From Zhengitettix transpicula (taxonomy: Eukaryota > Arthropoda > Insecta > Orthoptera > Tetrigidae): a DNA stretch of 64,000 nucleotides. The stretch spans positions 159,010,532 through 159,074,531 of the forward strand of contig CM073591.1 of the NCBI GenBank assembly GCA_037074705.1, given 5' to 3'. Below, in pieces: positions 14,918 to 23,956 of this stretch. How positions within the stretch are numbered: position 1 is the first letter of the stretch; the number at the start of each line of letters is the position of its first letter. The notes under the pieces are model-generated. The model saw only the letters and a list, made by a program, of their open reading frames with translations. It did no database searches and was not told where the DNA came from. The translations under genes were made by a program, and so were the position numbers.

Positions 14918-17900
14918 TATATTAGTAAGAATGTGACATTGTCAAAAATAATTGCAATATTGGTATGGAGAGGACAGAGAGATAGGTTGTGGCTTACCTG
15001 AAAGTGAAGTGCGGTGTCGCCATAAGGAACTGAAGGTATTTCTTCAAATTTTCGGAGGCTCTCAGCCTCCTCCTTCACGAAGGAGTGTTACACCATTCCA
15101 TGCTCCGGGCAGTCCGCAGCCGGCCAGTGTTTTTGAACATACATTTTTATTCTCAGGAAACTACTCATTTTATATTCATATACATATGAAGATATTTATT
15201 TATTTGGGTGTTTCTTTTTTAATTATGTCCAAATATTGCAATTCAGCATTTTAGCTATGCTTATACTTAATACCTTAAAAATGCTAAAAAAAAAATTAAT
15301 TTTATACAGGTATGATCAATGTTGCAAATTTGCACGTGCTCTGTATAAACCAAGTCGTTCTGATCTCATAAGAGTAAGAGCCAAGAAGGCTTTTGATTTG
15401 GAGAATATTACAAGTATTTTTAAAAGGTAAGTTTGTGTTAATTAAAAAACTTTTAATATTATTAATCCATCCTAAATTTGTATTTGTGTGCCAAAAATAT
15501 TTTTAATTTATTTTTATATAATTTATCTGACGTTATATGCCACATAATGTTTGTTAAACCTTATTTTATTGTTGTAGTATGTTTGTCTGTATTTTATATG
15601 GTTAGCAAAGAGAGAAAGTGAGTTGATGGCCCACCTGAAAAAAGTGTGCTACTGTTGTCAGTGCACAGTGCTTGTGCAGTCTGCTAGCAGGTGGTTTGGA
15701 ACTATTTTAGTTTGTTCCCATAAGGTGCCCTGTGAATGTGCCAAAAACTACATAGACGAAACCAGTAGAAAAATATTTGTGACTATTGAGGAACATATTA
15801 ATCATGTAAAACAAGGAGAAACCTCCAATTCCAAATTATCATGCTTTTGAAAACAGCATCAGTTTTGATCACATCCATATTCTGCTCTGAACCTCACACT
15901 TCAACAAGAAAACTTAAAGAAGCCATATTCATTAAAACAACCTAAGCTGTCTCCTAACCTAGTGCTCTTATTCCAGACATTTGGAATTCCTTACTTTACA
16001 ATCATCCAGAAAAGCCAAACAATAGTCTGAATACACCACTTCTTTGGGATGATCTTGTCCATTCACACAAGTCCTTCTGGGAACAGACTTAAATCCCTCT
16101 CCACTCTCTCCTTCAATATAAAACCAAGTGTAAAATCTTACTTAAACATTCACCTGCAGAAAGCCAAGATAGCTCTCTCTCTCTAGGACTGAGCTGTATC
16201 AGGTAGGTCCAAACCCGTAAGAGTGTACAGACTCATGCACATGCAGTGAATATCATTCTACCCTGAAGAAGAACAGAGTTTCATTACTGTTGAAAACATT
16301 GGTTGTCTTAATTCTCTTTACTATTCCTTCTTTGTTTCACATTTTCTGTTCCTCATATTTCTCTTGTTTCACAACTCTTGTTGCTATATCTTATCCTTTG
16401 ACTTGCATTATCCATCTCATATGTTCCTCTTTTCTCAACTTTCTCTTTGCACAAATACCATCTAGGCAATGGAAAACCTGACATCTTCTAATGATGTAAC
16501 ATCGTTCCCACAAAATCTCAATTCCTAAATAAAGCTAATTGTTACCTGTAAACAATAACCCATAAATATTCACCCCACCAGGCCATAAAATTTCTCTGTG
16601 ATGGGAAGGTCCCAGCAAAGGATTCAGCCACAAAAGTAGAAATCCATTCAGTGGAGGAGTTAATAGCCAGTCACAATTGAGTGAATCAGTACATCAGTTT
16701 TATGGATTTTTGGGAGCTACTAGAAGGTGGGTGTTATAAGACATTAGAGTGTAGGTGAAAGTTTGAAGTGTGTGGTTGGTTCACTGTTGATGGTTGTCAA
16801 ACAAACACTAAGCAATATAGTGTCTTCAAACTGAAGCTTTATAAGATTCTTACTTTTGGCCACTTTTGTTTTTCAAACAACTACCAGTCAGGTTGGGTAC
16901 TTCTAGGACTATCCTTGTAACCAAATTATGGACCACTGTGATTGATGGATAAATAAGTGATATGCAGAACTCTCATGAAAAATGTTTTAGGCTCCATTTA
17001 CATATAGTTTCATTATAATAAAAGCAAATTAATCAAGACTGCAAAACAAGTATCAAAATAAACATTTACATAGTCTTTAACATGCTCTCAAATTTATTTG
17101 GCTTTACTGAGGTTACATACATGTCTATAACGAAATAAGATTTTTTTTTTTCAATATTTTTCCTTTATATTGTGAAAAACATTGTTTTCATTCATTTTCT
17201 AATAGACTTAAACCACGTGTCATGAAAGGCGGCTCTGGAATGAAGCGATTAGTATTTACCTTGGATAATGAAGAAGGTGGTGACATGTTTTATCTTCCCG
17301 GAGGAATAATGTTTTTCAAAGCAACAGGAGGTAATGTTCATGAATTTATACTAAAATTCATTTGTATATCTAGTCTTCATTGGACTTTGACTATCTCTTG
17401 TTAAATGATTGTCTATCAATTTATGTTTATTTATCATTTACTAATTAGATAAATAAATATCCAAATAACAGACAAAATGAAGTGTTAATATAAATATCCC
17501 ACAAATTTCTGCAATCCTTGTTTTTTTCGTCAAGTGATTAAAACTGCAAGAGCCGTTAGACCACACAACATCACAATCAATGTGACGAACTCAAAAGTAA
17601 CATAAATCCAGCCGGTTTTGAGTGCATCACCTGGTTTGTGTGGTTGTGTCATTCTTATGGCTATTACTTTTATAACAGAAATATTATGTTTCAATTGTTT
17701 ATCATTTATGAAAGTTTTAGTGTGGTTGTGTTGTTCTATGCCCTTGTTTTTTTAGTTTTATTAGCACCTGAAGAAAGGAACAAGGTTTCCAGAAACGTGT
17801 GGTATTCATATCATTACTTCTTTTGTCAGTATTTGGCAATTTTTCTTATTACATATTTAAAATTTGTTTCAAAGATTCAGGAAGTGGCATTTTGGTATTC

Positions 17901-20508
17901 CATCCTTAAAGATATATATTTTTGAGTTACAGGTTATTTAAAAGTAATTCAGATATGTTTTAACTTCATAAGATGCCAGGTTAAAATTTAGCACAGTTTA
18001 TAACAGGTATTGCTTCTTTTGTTTATAGTTGAAAGTTTTTTCAGAATAAAATTAAAACTCAGACTAACAGATAAAATTTACTTATATCTAAGTAATGTAT
18101 TAATGATTTGAAAATAATTTTATGTAATCTATGTCAAATTTATAAGCCAGTTGAATATGTTATTTATCGTGCTTGTTCAGAGCTGTTTTATATTAAGTTG
18201 TTGATTTTCCTCCTTATTTTTGCATGTCCATTTATTTCCTGTAAGAATGTTTATTTATAAAAAATCAAAATGAGTATTAAAAATCATAAATCTTTTGCAG
18301 TGATTGAGTTTATAATCAGTATACATTTAGAATAATGCAAACCCATGGATAGGACACAAAAATTTCAATTATATATGCTCAGATATCCCATTTACTTCAG
18401 TTAGGAATAAAAGTTTCATTGTGGTTGAGTTGAGTGATAATACATGCTTTATTGACTCATAAATAAATTATTAATATAATTTCAATTTTGACCAGATAAT
18501 ATGATTTATATTTACTACAACTTTAGAATACCGTAGAGCATTGTTAGACATCATGTATGTAAACTATATTTTAATGGGATGTGTTGAGACCTCTGATTTT
18601 ATTACGGCAAATTAATACTTAAATTTTTGTTAGGAAGGAATGTTGTAAACTGCACTTTTAAATATATTATTGAATTATCATTTTTATAATAATTTTCTTT
18701 GTGGTGATATTATTTTAGGTCTATGGCAAAGACACATAAGCAAAACAACGAATTATAAATACTATCATTGTAAAAATGAGGACTCTCATTATGACAGGGA
18801 TAGGCCAATTAGTGCTTGTGCTTCAACAGAGTAAGTAACATATGCCATTCATCCTTTAAATTTAACGAGTATCAAAGAAATTCTCAGCTTAAAATTTTAT
18901 ATTCATGCATTCAGAATAATTTTAAGAGAAACTTTTTTAACTATATTACTTTTTAGATAAGGTATACTTTCATTTTCTTAAATGAATTTATTATAATACA
19001 GAGAATAACTTGTTGTAATTTCACATGATGATAATTAAAATATTCCTATTTTACATAGTGAGTATGTCATATATTTCAATGTTAGTAAATATCTTGTCAC
19101 TAAAATCTAATAAATAAAACAGAGTGTTTGTATATATGTTCCACATACAAATCATCATCCGGGAGCAAATTTCACCAAATTTCGTAAACATGTGTTCCTT
19201 GTGATCAGGAAACAAACACTGTCAGTGTGACACATGTCTACCACCCGCAAGAGCGGGGCCAATGTTTAAGTCAGATAAATATTTTTGGAGGTCAAAGAGA
19301 TTGATAGTGTTTCTACAGTCGTTATCTGTGTATAATTTCAACTCCTTCCACCATGGGAAAGGAGCACTCTTAAGGGAGGGGGTGGAGGGGTGTTACAAGA
19401 AAATAATGTGAAAACAACTGAGATTGGAGTCAAATCCAGCAGTATGGATGGCGCTGAGTTTATTTATGACAACATGAGCAACGGTGGTGGTGGGATGGGC
19501 TGGGCAGAGGTGGACGGGTGTATAAATTTTTAAACATTTTAACCGGCTGATTTTTGTGTCGAATAAATATATTTCGGGATCAAAGAGTATCACAAAATCT
19601 CTCTACATGTTCTTTGCGTATAATTTCAAACTGTTCTGGAATTGGGAGGGGAGCACCCTTAAGGGTGGGTATGAAGTGGCATTACATAAAAATAACTCAA
19701 AAACAATCGAGATTGGAGTTGATTCCAGGGTTATGGTTGTCACTGAGCTGATTTATGACATACAATTAACCATTTAACTAACCCAACTTTCACCCAAGGT
19801 TGGGGTGGAAATATTCAAACATGTAAAATGGTCGATATTTGCATGGAATAAATATTTGTCGAGGTCAATTAAATTGATAGTATTTCTACCAATGTTAGTT
19901 GTGTATAATTTTCACCCCTTTTTTGCATGGGTTGGGAGCACACTTAGGGGAGGGGGTAGAGGTTGTTACATAAAAATAACACAAAAACAACTGAGATTTG
20001 AGTCAAATCAGGGTTATGGATGTCACTCAGTATATTTATGACAATACCAGTTAATTATCTTATTAAAAACTAGCCGAGTTACCCCATCCGTTTGTATTTA
20101 TCAAATTCTGTATTACAAGAATTTTCTTTCTTATATTTTCAAATAATTCTTCAATGTTAGTTTTTTTTTTTTTCAAAATTGAAAAGTGATTTTAATTATT
20201 TAGGAACTTGTGGTGGAAAAAAGTTGTCTATATTGCCAGTATATCTGAGCTTTACAGAGAAGTGAACCATTATATTTTTAAGGAAATTTATTACTTTCAT
20301 TAATAACTATTTCCTAGAAACAGTTATCTTCTGATGTAAAATTTGTTCCACAATTTTTAACATGACAAGTTTTTGTTCTAGATCCTGCTTTAAGAAACGC
20401 ATTGTTTGGTGGTGGGAAGGTGTTGCATTCAATGACCCTCATGGTTCAGCAGATGAGGGAAAAGTACAGAAAGAAACTCTAATACAATTTGTTGAAGAAC
20501 GAAAATGA
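2242..20508 (+). CDS. Cmtr1: Cap-specific mRNA (nucleoside-2'-O-)methyltransferase 1, C-terminal 480 residues, 10 exons (5' partial)
   Basis: The family puts the cap-1 methyl group on the ribose of the first transcribed mRNA nucleotide in the nucleus, using S-adenosylmethionine. Exons seen: 2242-2338, 2696-2828, 3370-3552, 6880-7079, 9668-9802, 12584-12797, 15310-15426, 17206-17330, 18719-18830 and 20382-20508. Every boundary is GT-AG and the phases are continuous (1443 nt, 481 codons with the stop). The first two exons give the end of the RrmJ/FtsJ methyltransferase core; GGHFVCK holds the lysine matching the last member of the K-D-K catalytic triad. The middle exons match the guanylyltransferase-like domain and the last two the WW-like region. 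The animal protein is about 800 residues, so the G-patch and N-terminal half of the methyltransferase lie left of the window. It faces the yellow-family gene tail to tail. No lesion was seen in the exons. Confidence 0.95.
2696..2828 (+). CDS. Cmtr1: Cmtr1 exon B (catalytic lysine)
   Basis: Acceptor TTTTACAG ends at 2695 and the donor GTGTGT starts at 2829. It encodes [19 protein letters not shown] and, near its end, [12 protein letters not shown]. Both are hallmark blocks of the CMTR1 2'-O-methyltransferase domain. It leaves in phase 2. Confidence 0.95.
3370..3552 (+). CDS. Cmtr1: Cmtr1 exon C
   Basis: Acceptor TTGTTGTAG ends at 3369 and the donor GTAATT starts at 3553. It opens with YIICKW directly after the ANSER block of the previous exon. 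Phase is 2 on entry and 2 on exit. The domain-linker residues are less conserved. Confidence 0.92.
3553..4900. other. Cmtr1 intron with microsatellites and a foldback-family fragment
   Basis: A degenerate arm of the foldback family (GAGAGA, GGCTTACCTG, then a CTTGGAGGTGCCATG-like tail) lies at about 3660-3765. A (CT)n tract follows at about 3836-3912 and a (TG)n tract at 4449-4475. A 122-codon minus-strand open frame at 4286-4654 is low in complexity around the CA repeat and resembles nothing known to me. Confidence 0.5.
4915..6315 (-). mobile_element. jockey-type LINE relic, reverse transcriptase part
   Basis: The minus strand read from 6310 downwards gives broken RT blocks in the right order. 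They are [14 protein letters not shown] (near 6270), an AFD block (near 5870), [19 protein letters not shown] (5710-5655), FADD after a one-base shift (near 5630), YLGLTLDS (near 5410), and [15 protein letters not shown] with IQNKILRMI (near 5250-5160). Stops and frameshifts run through it. No endonuclease domain is visible, so it is 5'-truncated. It lies antisense in the Cmtr1 intron 3553-6879. Confidence 0.88.
6417..6530 (+). repeat. Diverged arm of the foldback repeat family
   Basis: It shows the same order of blocks as the copies at 8.6, 12.9 and 15.0 kb: a purine-rich GAGATGAAAAGAA start, a CATACCTGAAATTGA block, GTGTTGCCAT, then TTCAATACTTTGGA, and CTTCTTCAGGAG at the end. It is more diverged than those copies. 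Confidence 0.5.
6880..7079 (+). CDS. Cmtr1: Cmtr1 exon D (linker after the methyltransferase)
   Basis: Acceptor TTTCTAG ends at 6879 and the donor GTAAGT starts at 7080. It contains LREC-like [15 protein letters not shown], the conserved segment at the end of the methyltransferase domain. It enters in phase 2 and leaves in phase 1. Confidence 0.92.
7080..8240. other. Cmtr1 intron sequence, nothing recognised
   Basis: AT-rich intron DNA of the 7080-9667 intron. No transposon protein block or tandem array was recognised before the hairpin at 8247. Confidence 0.35.
8247..8553. repeat. Imperfect palindromic (foldback) element, about 300 bp
   Basis: The left arm (about 8247-8381) and right arm (about 8415-8553) are inverted copies of each other. 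Matching landmarks are TCACATTTGAACTTGGATAG against CTATCCAAGTTCGAATGTGA, GAATTCATATGCTCAGGC against GCCTGAGCATATGAATTC, and GCAGGGAGAAGGATG against CATCCTTCTCCCTGC. The spacer is about 33 bases. It carries no coding capacity and is flanked by short AT/CA repeats. It could be a MITE or a hairpin-forming fold-over of a longer repeat. Confidence 0.8.
8606..8760 (+). repeat. Foldback-family repeat, single arm
   Basis: After a short (TA)n tract come the blocks GGTATGGAAAGGAAAGAGAG, GGTTGTGGCTTACCTGAAAG, GGTGTCGCCAT and TCTTCAGGAAGGAGTG. The order and spacing are those of the 12861 and 14950 copies. Confidence 0.8.
8761..9667. other. Cmtr1 intron sequence, nothing recognised
   Basis: Intron DNA with no recognisable protein remnant. 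Around 8880-9470 the composition is less AT-rich and looks like an old unclassified insertion, but no boundaries could be set. Confidence 0.3.
9668..9802 (+). CDS. Cmtr1: Cmtr1 exon E (start of guanylyltransferase-like domain)
   Basis: Acceptor TTGTTACAG ends at 9667 and the donor GTAAGC starts at 9803. It encodes [19 protein letters not shown]. The phase is 1 on both sides. Confidence 0.9.
10085..11330 (-). mobile_element. LINE relic with RTE-like endonuclease and EN-RT linker
   Basis: The minus strand shows a degraded apurinic-type endonuclease. Its visible end reads [19 protein letters not shown] (near 10760-10700), followed by a DTDHN-type block (near 10630). A lysine/glutamate-rich linker (about 10385-10112: [19 protein letters not shown] and so on) normally leads into the RT, which is missing here. 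Many stops. It lies antisense in the Cmtr1 intron 9803-12583. Confidence 0.75.
11331..12583. other. Cmtr1 intron sequence with a poly-C run
   Basis: Apart from a run of about ten C at 11437-11447, the sequence is featureless AT-rich intron DNA. Small open frames here have no recognisable content. Confidence 0.35.
12584..12797 (+). CDS. Cmtr1: Cmtr1 exon F (guanylyltransferase-like domain)
   Basis: The acceptor ends TTGTGTGTTAAG at 12583 and has a weak pyrimidine tract; the donor GTAACA starts at 12798. It encodes [17 protein letters not shown] and then [14 protein letters not shown], typical of the capping-enzyme-like fold. It enters in phase 1 and leaves in phase 2. The long palindrome at 12861 begins only 63 bases after its donor. 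Confidence 0.93.
12861..13141. repeat. Near-perfect 281-bp palindrome (long hairpin) in a Cmtr1 intron
   Basis: Arms 12861-12991 and about 13011-13141 are reverse complements over about 130 bases. I see a single mismatch (GGTGTCGCC against GGCGTCGCC) and a spacer of about 20 bases centred near 13000. Each arm is one full copy of the foldback-family arm also present once at 8606, 14931 and (diverged) 6417. (TA)n tracts lie on the left (12842-12860) and on the right (about 13175-13190). In the Cmtr1 pre-mRNA it would fold into a long double-stranded stem. Confidence 0.93.
13192..13312. repeat. Short hairpin copy of the same repeat family
   Basis: CTTGGTATGGAAAGGAAAG (13223-13241, continuing through GAGATA) and its exact inverse TATCTCTTTCCTTTCCATAC (from about 13273, continuing to CCAAG) form a perfect stem of about 24 bp around a 25-base loop. 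The loop keeps the TTACATGAAATTTAAGT remnant of the family's internal block. It lies just downstream of the large palindrome. Confidence 0.75.
13313..14870. other. Cmtr1 intron sequence, nothing recognised
   Basis: Very AT-rich intron DNA with almost no CpG. Open frames here are compositional. No repeat boundaries seen. Confidence 0.35.
14877..14922. repeat. (TA)n microsatellite
   Basis: An uninterrupted run of TA dinucleotides of more than 30 bp lies directly before a foldback-family copy. The same association is seen at 8606 and 12842, so the TA tract may be part of the repeat or its preferred target. Confidence 0.85.
14931..15095 (+). repeat. Foldback-family repeat, single arm with flank
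   Basis: It carries the family blocks GAGAGATAGGTTGTGGCTTA, GTGCGGTGTCGCCAT, TTCGGAGGCTCTCAGCC and GAAGGAGTGTTACACC. The leading AATGTGACATTGTCAAAAAT is the inverse of the sequence right of the 13141 palindrome end, which extends the family consensus outwards by about 25 bases. Confidence 0.8.
15310..15426 (+). CDS. Cmtr1: Cmtr1 exon G
   Basis: Acceptor TTTATACAG ends at 15309 and the donor GTAAGT starts at 15427. It encodes [19 protein letters not shown]. The phase is 2 on both sides. Confidence 0.92.
15620..16310 (+). mobile_element. Penelope-like element relic (GIY-YIG endonuclease end)
   Basis: The + strand open frame 15623-15850 ends in a degraded GIY-YIG-type block: [19 protein letters not shown] (near 15725-15780) then [11 protein letters not shown]. 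This matches the PC-CGK-YIGET-R...EH...H pattern of Penelope endonucleases, but the tyrosine of the YIG motif context is altered. About 400 bases on, CCCTGAAGAAGAACAGAG...GAAAACATTGG (16262-16303) is the CTGAAGAAG...GAAACGTT segment often found at the 3' side of such elements. No RT is visible, so it is 5'-truncated. Confidence 0.7.
16311..17205. other. Cmtr1 intron sequence with a dispersed motif
   Basis: No protein remnant was recognised. GTCAGGTTGGGTACTTCTAG (16889-16908) recurs in diverged form as GTCAGGTCGGGTACTTCTGG near 38877, so at least the end of a dispersed repeat is present here. Confidence 0.4.
17206..17330 (+). CDS. Cmtr1: Cmtr1 exon H
   Basis: Acceptor TTCTAATAG ends at 17205 and the donor GTAATG starts at 17331. 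It encodes [20 protein letters not shown]. It enters in phase 2 and leaves in phase 1. Confidence 0.92.
17452..17860. mobile_element. MITE-like element, about 400 bp, with long terminal inverted repeats
   Basis: The left end starts CCAAATAACAGACAAAATGA (17460-17479). The right end, read on the minus strand from about 17850, gives CCAAATACTGACAAAAGAAG. Next to the ends lie matching inner blocks (ACCACACG..., CCTTGTTCCTTTCTTCAGG on the inverted right side; CCTTGTTTTTTTCGTC on the left). Related ends occur at 24455-24600 and 36003-36120. It has no transposase. The 95-codon open frame 17638-17925 is inside it and not a gene. Confidence 0.65.
17861..18718. other. Cmtr1 intron sequence, nothing recognised
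   Basis: AT-rich, CpG-poor intron DNA without recognisable elements. Confidence 0.35.
18719..18830 (+). CDS. Cmtr1: Cmtr1 exon I (WW-like region)
   Basis: Acceptor TATTTTAG ends at 18718 and the donor GTAAGT starts at 18831. It encodes [18 protein letters not shown], which looks like the first half of the C-terminal WW-type module. It enters in phase 1 and leaves in phase 2. Confidence 0.88.
19120..20110. repeat. Three tandem units of about 280 bp inside a dispersed repeat
   Basis: Units of about 230-280 bases begin near 19270, 19550 and 19830. Each shows the same order: AATAAATAT...GGTCAA, GTGTATAATTTCA (or GCGTATAATTTCA), GGGAGCAC.CTTA.GG, TTACATAAAAATAAC.CAAAAACA, GAGATTGGAGT and TATGGATGTCACT.AG. 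A leading block (19130-19215, ACCAAATTTCGTAAACATGT) and a trailing block (20070-20100, AACTAGCCGAGTTACCCCAT) look like the ends of the host element. It is non-coding. It resembles non-autonomous elements with internal minisatellites, but I cannot name the family. Confidence 0.7.
20382..20508 (+). CDS. Cmtr1: Cmtr1 terminal exon J
   Basis: Acceptor GTTCTAG ends at 20381. The phase carried from exon I gives [15 protein letters not shown] and a TGA stop at 20506-20508. A different frame of the same exon is also open for 34 codons, but it does not fit the splice phase. Confidence 0.9.
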
Positions 20509-21770
20509 CATTGCTAGGATATCCATACCTCATTTCTGATATACTTTTTCTTTTGAAAGAGCAACACAGTTTTGTTTCATTTCACCGAATTTCAGTCTTA
20601 AAATAATTACATTTTGATACTCTTTAACTTCTGTAATCCTTAGGCATACTTTTATAAATAATTTCTTCATAAGTTATTTAATCAATTTGTTTTATGTAGA
20701 ACTATTCTAATTTATTTCATTTGTTAAACTTTGGTGTCTATGTAAGATGAAATATCACATGCCTCATATTGTTAACAGGATGTAGAAGATTATGATCTTC
20801 AATTCATGAACAGATTTTGCATTTCAGTACTTCATTCCAAAGTTTTGTTTAATTTATTTGATGAAGTATATGTGCATCATGATTAATAATTAAGTATTCA
20901 TTATCTCTAAATCTGTTAAACAAATATCCTAAAATTAAATTGATTTTAATTGTGGATGACAGAAGTTAATTGTATTGATAATGTTTATTCTTATGTTCAC
21001 ATCTATTTTGTAACTGTTTGTCATGTAGATTGAACTTTTATTAGTATAAACTTTCTGTTTAAATTCAATTTACTAGTATACATGCAGTTTACTTTCTGTA
21101 TTTTTGCTACATTTTTCTTTTCATGTATTTTTATTTACATTTACTCTTGTGAATTGGTCCATCTGTAAATATGCAATATGTATGTACATAATTCAATCGT
21201 GCTCTTATTTGGGTGTGTAGGTAGTCTTATCTTACATATACTTTGTGACATTGAAAATGTTGAGTTCTGACTGTTCTGACTTACATATCTGTGCAGTACA
21301 GATGCAATATATTTTTTATCCCAAATAAATAAATAAATTCATATTTACATTACAAATGAATGTTTTTTTTGTATTTTTTAACAATATGGAATCCTGGTTG
21401 ACTGAATAGTTATTATTATTATTATAAAATAGTGCTTTTGAATAATAAATAAATTATTTATTTGCATTAACGAATATTAGTTGTATTGGAAAGTGTAACC
21501 AATCCATTTTAGATAATAACTAACCCAAATTTCAATGATGAGCTCTTACAAGTTATTAGTAATGCTTTTTTCCCCAAAATTGTTGAGCCAATTATTTTAA
21601 AACAATTTTGTTTACCATTTCAATAACAAGGAATTGATCAAATTAATTAATGTAAAAATTGCATCACATGTAAGGCAATATAATTTAGCTATAGAACTAA
21701 AATATATTGATTCAGAAATACCTGTTGGTTTTGAAATGAGGTCTGTTGTGTTAGGTGTGGCATACATTAT
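20509..21770. other. Cmtr1 3' UTR and downstream DNA
   Basis: It holds the probable 3' UTR up to the AATAAA cluster at 21324 and featureless AT-rich sequence after it. I count only three CpG in 20501-21500. Confidence 0.4.
21324..21340 (+). promoter_or_regulatory. Candidate polyadenylation signal of Cmtr1
   Basis: Overlapping AATAAA hexamers (AAATAAATAAATAAA) lie about 815 bases after the Cmtr1 stop. They are the first exact AATAAA I see on this strand after the stop. A closer variant signal is not excluded. Confidence 0.4.
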
Positions 21771-21777
21771 GTAAGAA

Positions 21778-21938
21778 GTGAGATATATGTCAAGTTAAGT
21801 GTGACATGTCAAGTTAGAAGTGATATCTGTCGAGTTAAAGGTAAGATCTGTTCAGTTAAAGATCTGCCATTTCAATATTTCGATCTGCCAGGTGAAGAAT
21901 GAAACCCGTCAGGTTATTATGAGATCTGTCAAGAAACT
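21778..21938. repeat. Degenerate minisatellite, about 20-bp unit, about 8 copies
   Basis: Successive units vary around GATCTGTCAAGTTAAAGGTA. Examples are ATGTCAAGTTAAGTGTGAC, ATCTGTCGAGTTAAAGGTA, GATCTGTTCAGTTAAA, GATCTGCCAGGTGAAGAAT and GATCTGTCAAGAAAC. Spacing is 18-22 bases, so it is an old, drifting tandem array. It has no spacer/repeat regularity that would suggest anything other than a minisatellite. Confidence 0.75.
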
Positions 21939-22299
21939 CATATGCTTGTGATGGCCAAAAGTTGCCAGAATCTTTAAGCTTTACAGAGAAATGACCAATA
22001 ATGATCTTTTTATGGAAATTTATTAATTTTATTTCAGTGTTGTATGAGCTGGATGTTTGTTTTGTGTTCTTCCTTCAGCAATGCATACTGTCTGTCTGTA
22101 CACCACAGGTGTATATTCTCAGATTCCTGAGGCCTGTATTATCCTTGATAATTCTGAGCCCATTCCTATCTTTATCTGCGGGCAGAAAACAATTCTTATT
22201 TTCTGCTTTGACAAGAACCTGCTGGTTTTCGACATGGCTATGTCTGCATATGGATGATCGGATGTTCTCTTGCTAGGGATCTGTATGGTGCTTTTTGCA

Positions 22300-22870
22300 A
22301 CCTGTTTTCTCTAATGGCTCAAACAGCCATTGAAATCAGTTGAAGCAAGATACACATTGATGTCCAGACACAAGTGAAGCTTTCAAGACACCAAGATCCT
22401 CCACACAGCTTCAAATTATTTGACAGTGTCACCTTGGAAGCAGTAGCTGTCAGAACAGCCATGGTAAAACTTCTAAATCATGACACTGGCATTCAACTGA
22501 GCAAGGCATGGATCCAGTGGTGAGTAACATAGTAAGCGGAACAAACCAACTAGGAACCTGGCTAATGCGGCAGATGAGAGACCAGAGTACTGACTCCAAT
22601 AAGAAGAGGAAACACTGAGCAGGGAAACAACAGGTTGTAAGAACTTTGCAGTCCCTGCTGACAGGAAGACTATTTGTAATGGCCCACCACTATTAGGGGG
22701 GAATGATTAACTCTACCCCACCACACCTACTTATTGATACTACCTGAGAAGGATAGTATAAATGAGAGGACTCAGTCAACACTGCATCGGCTCTTCACTT
22801 GAATATGATGGCAGTGTCCAGTTTCAAAACATTGTGGAACAACAATGTATTCACCTGTTTGAAATCCCAT
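22300..22870 (+). mobile_element. Probable Penelope-like element fragment
   Basis: The + strand from 22416 to 22513 reads FDSVTLEAVAVRTAMVKLLN followed by an LSKAWIQW block. This resembles the conserved tail of Penelope GIY-YIG endonucleases (R-EAIEI-LH...N...G...LS-AW). About 230 bases further, CCTGAGAAGGATAG...GTTTCAAAACATTGTGG (22743-22837) repeats the CTGAAGAAG...GAAACGTT arrangement seen at 16262. The segment is less AT-rich than its surroundings. What lies at 22050-22290 (open in two frames) I do not recognise. Confidence 0.5.
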
Positions 22871-23956
22871 TAACTCTTTGTTAATCACTTACACAATTCA
22901 ATACTAAAATGCATGGAATCAGAAGTATAGGAATGTGGTAGGAAACACACATCATAATGACTTTAATACAAGAAAGTAGTTCAGGAAAGTATCATCTAAA
23001 AAAGTTTTTGACTAATTAGAATCTTTCAGCTCATGGATTTTTGTTTATACCACAGTGGAGTTGTTACCCATAATCTTGCTCAACTTTCTTCAGAAACTTT
23101 CTCCTGGGTATTCTTTCCATATTTCCTATAATTTGTCAAATATCTCCTTTATGTGGGAAACTTTTTTCAAGTTTGTGCAACTACTTTGAGCTATATTGAG
23201 GCAATGCAATTTATCTCTGGCATCAGTCAAGATTATTTTGATCTTTAGGACAATTAGTTCCTTTGTTATAAATTTATGGTTAGTTTCAGGAAACATTTAA
23301 TGAATGTAGTTGTTTTATTGTAATTGTCATTCATATATCCAAATAACGCTCAAATAAGCACATTTCTGGATATTTGTAGTCACTTATAATACTGGTCTAG
23401 CTTCCGTTTATGTGAATTGTAACCTGTTTCAAAATTCTCAATATACCTAAACTAAATAACTTCTGCAGAGTTTTGCCACCATTCATGCTTCACACTTGAT
23501 ATTCTTGCATCAAAACATTTTAAGAAAGTCTAGTTAGTATTTGAATGATTGTATATTTACCCCACTCAGAAAAAAAGTAATATATTTTTAATAATTTTAT
23601 TTATTATCTTAAATAAAGAAAAATTTAGTTCACATAACAATTTGTATTGCACTAGACAGGTATTAATGCTTTAAATTATTTAAAGAAATACTAAAATTTA
23701 AAATTACTAAAGTTCTAGTTAATAACAATTAAAATGAAATACACTTTAAAAATTATTCTATTCATTAAACTTTTGAGGTAAAATTTGAATTTATTAATCA
23801 TAAAATTAAATGTTTATTTTTTATGTTTTTGTAGTAGAAACAATCCCAGTACATATTTATGAATTTTCTCTTCATAAACAACTTTACAATATATCAAGTT
23901 TAATTTACAAATTTTGTAATTATAAATAAATCCTATAATGACACATTTAAGGGTAT
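22871..23956. other. Intergenic DNA between the convergent genes
   Basis: Nothing coding was recognised. The right part should contain the 3' UTR of the yellow-family gene. Confidence 0.35.
23808..23818 (-). promoter_or_regulatory. Candidate polyadenylation signal of the yellow-family gene
   Basis: TTTATT on the + strand (AATAAA on the coding strand) lies about 145 bases beyond the stop codon at 23957. Another copy at about 23789 would serve equally well. Confidence 0.4.

Noticed and set aside
22001..22276. Open frames of 91 and 66 codons as a small gene
   Set aside because: Two frames are open over the same stretch, with no signal, motif or splice context. It more likely belongs to the adjacent repeat.
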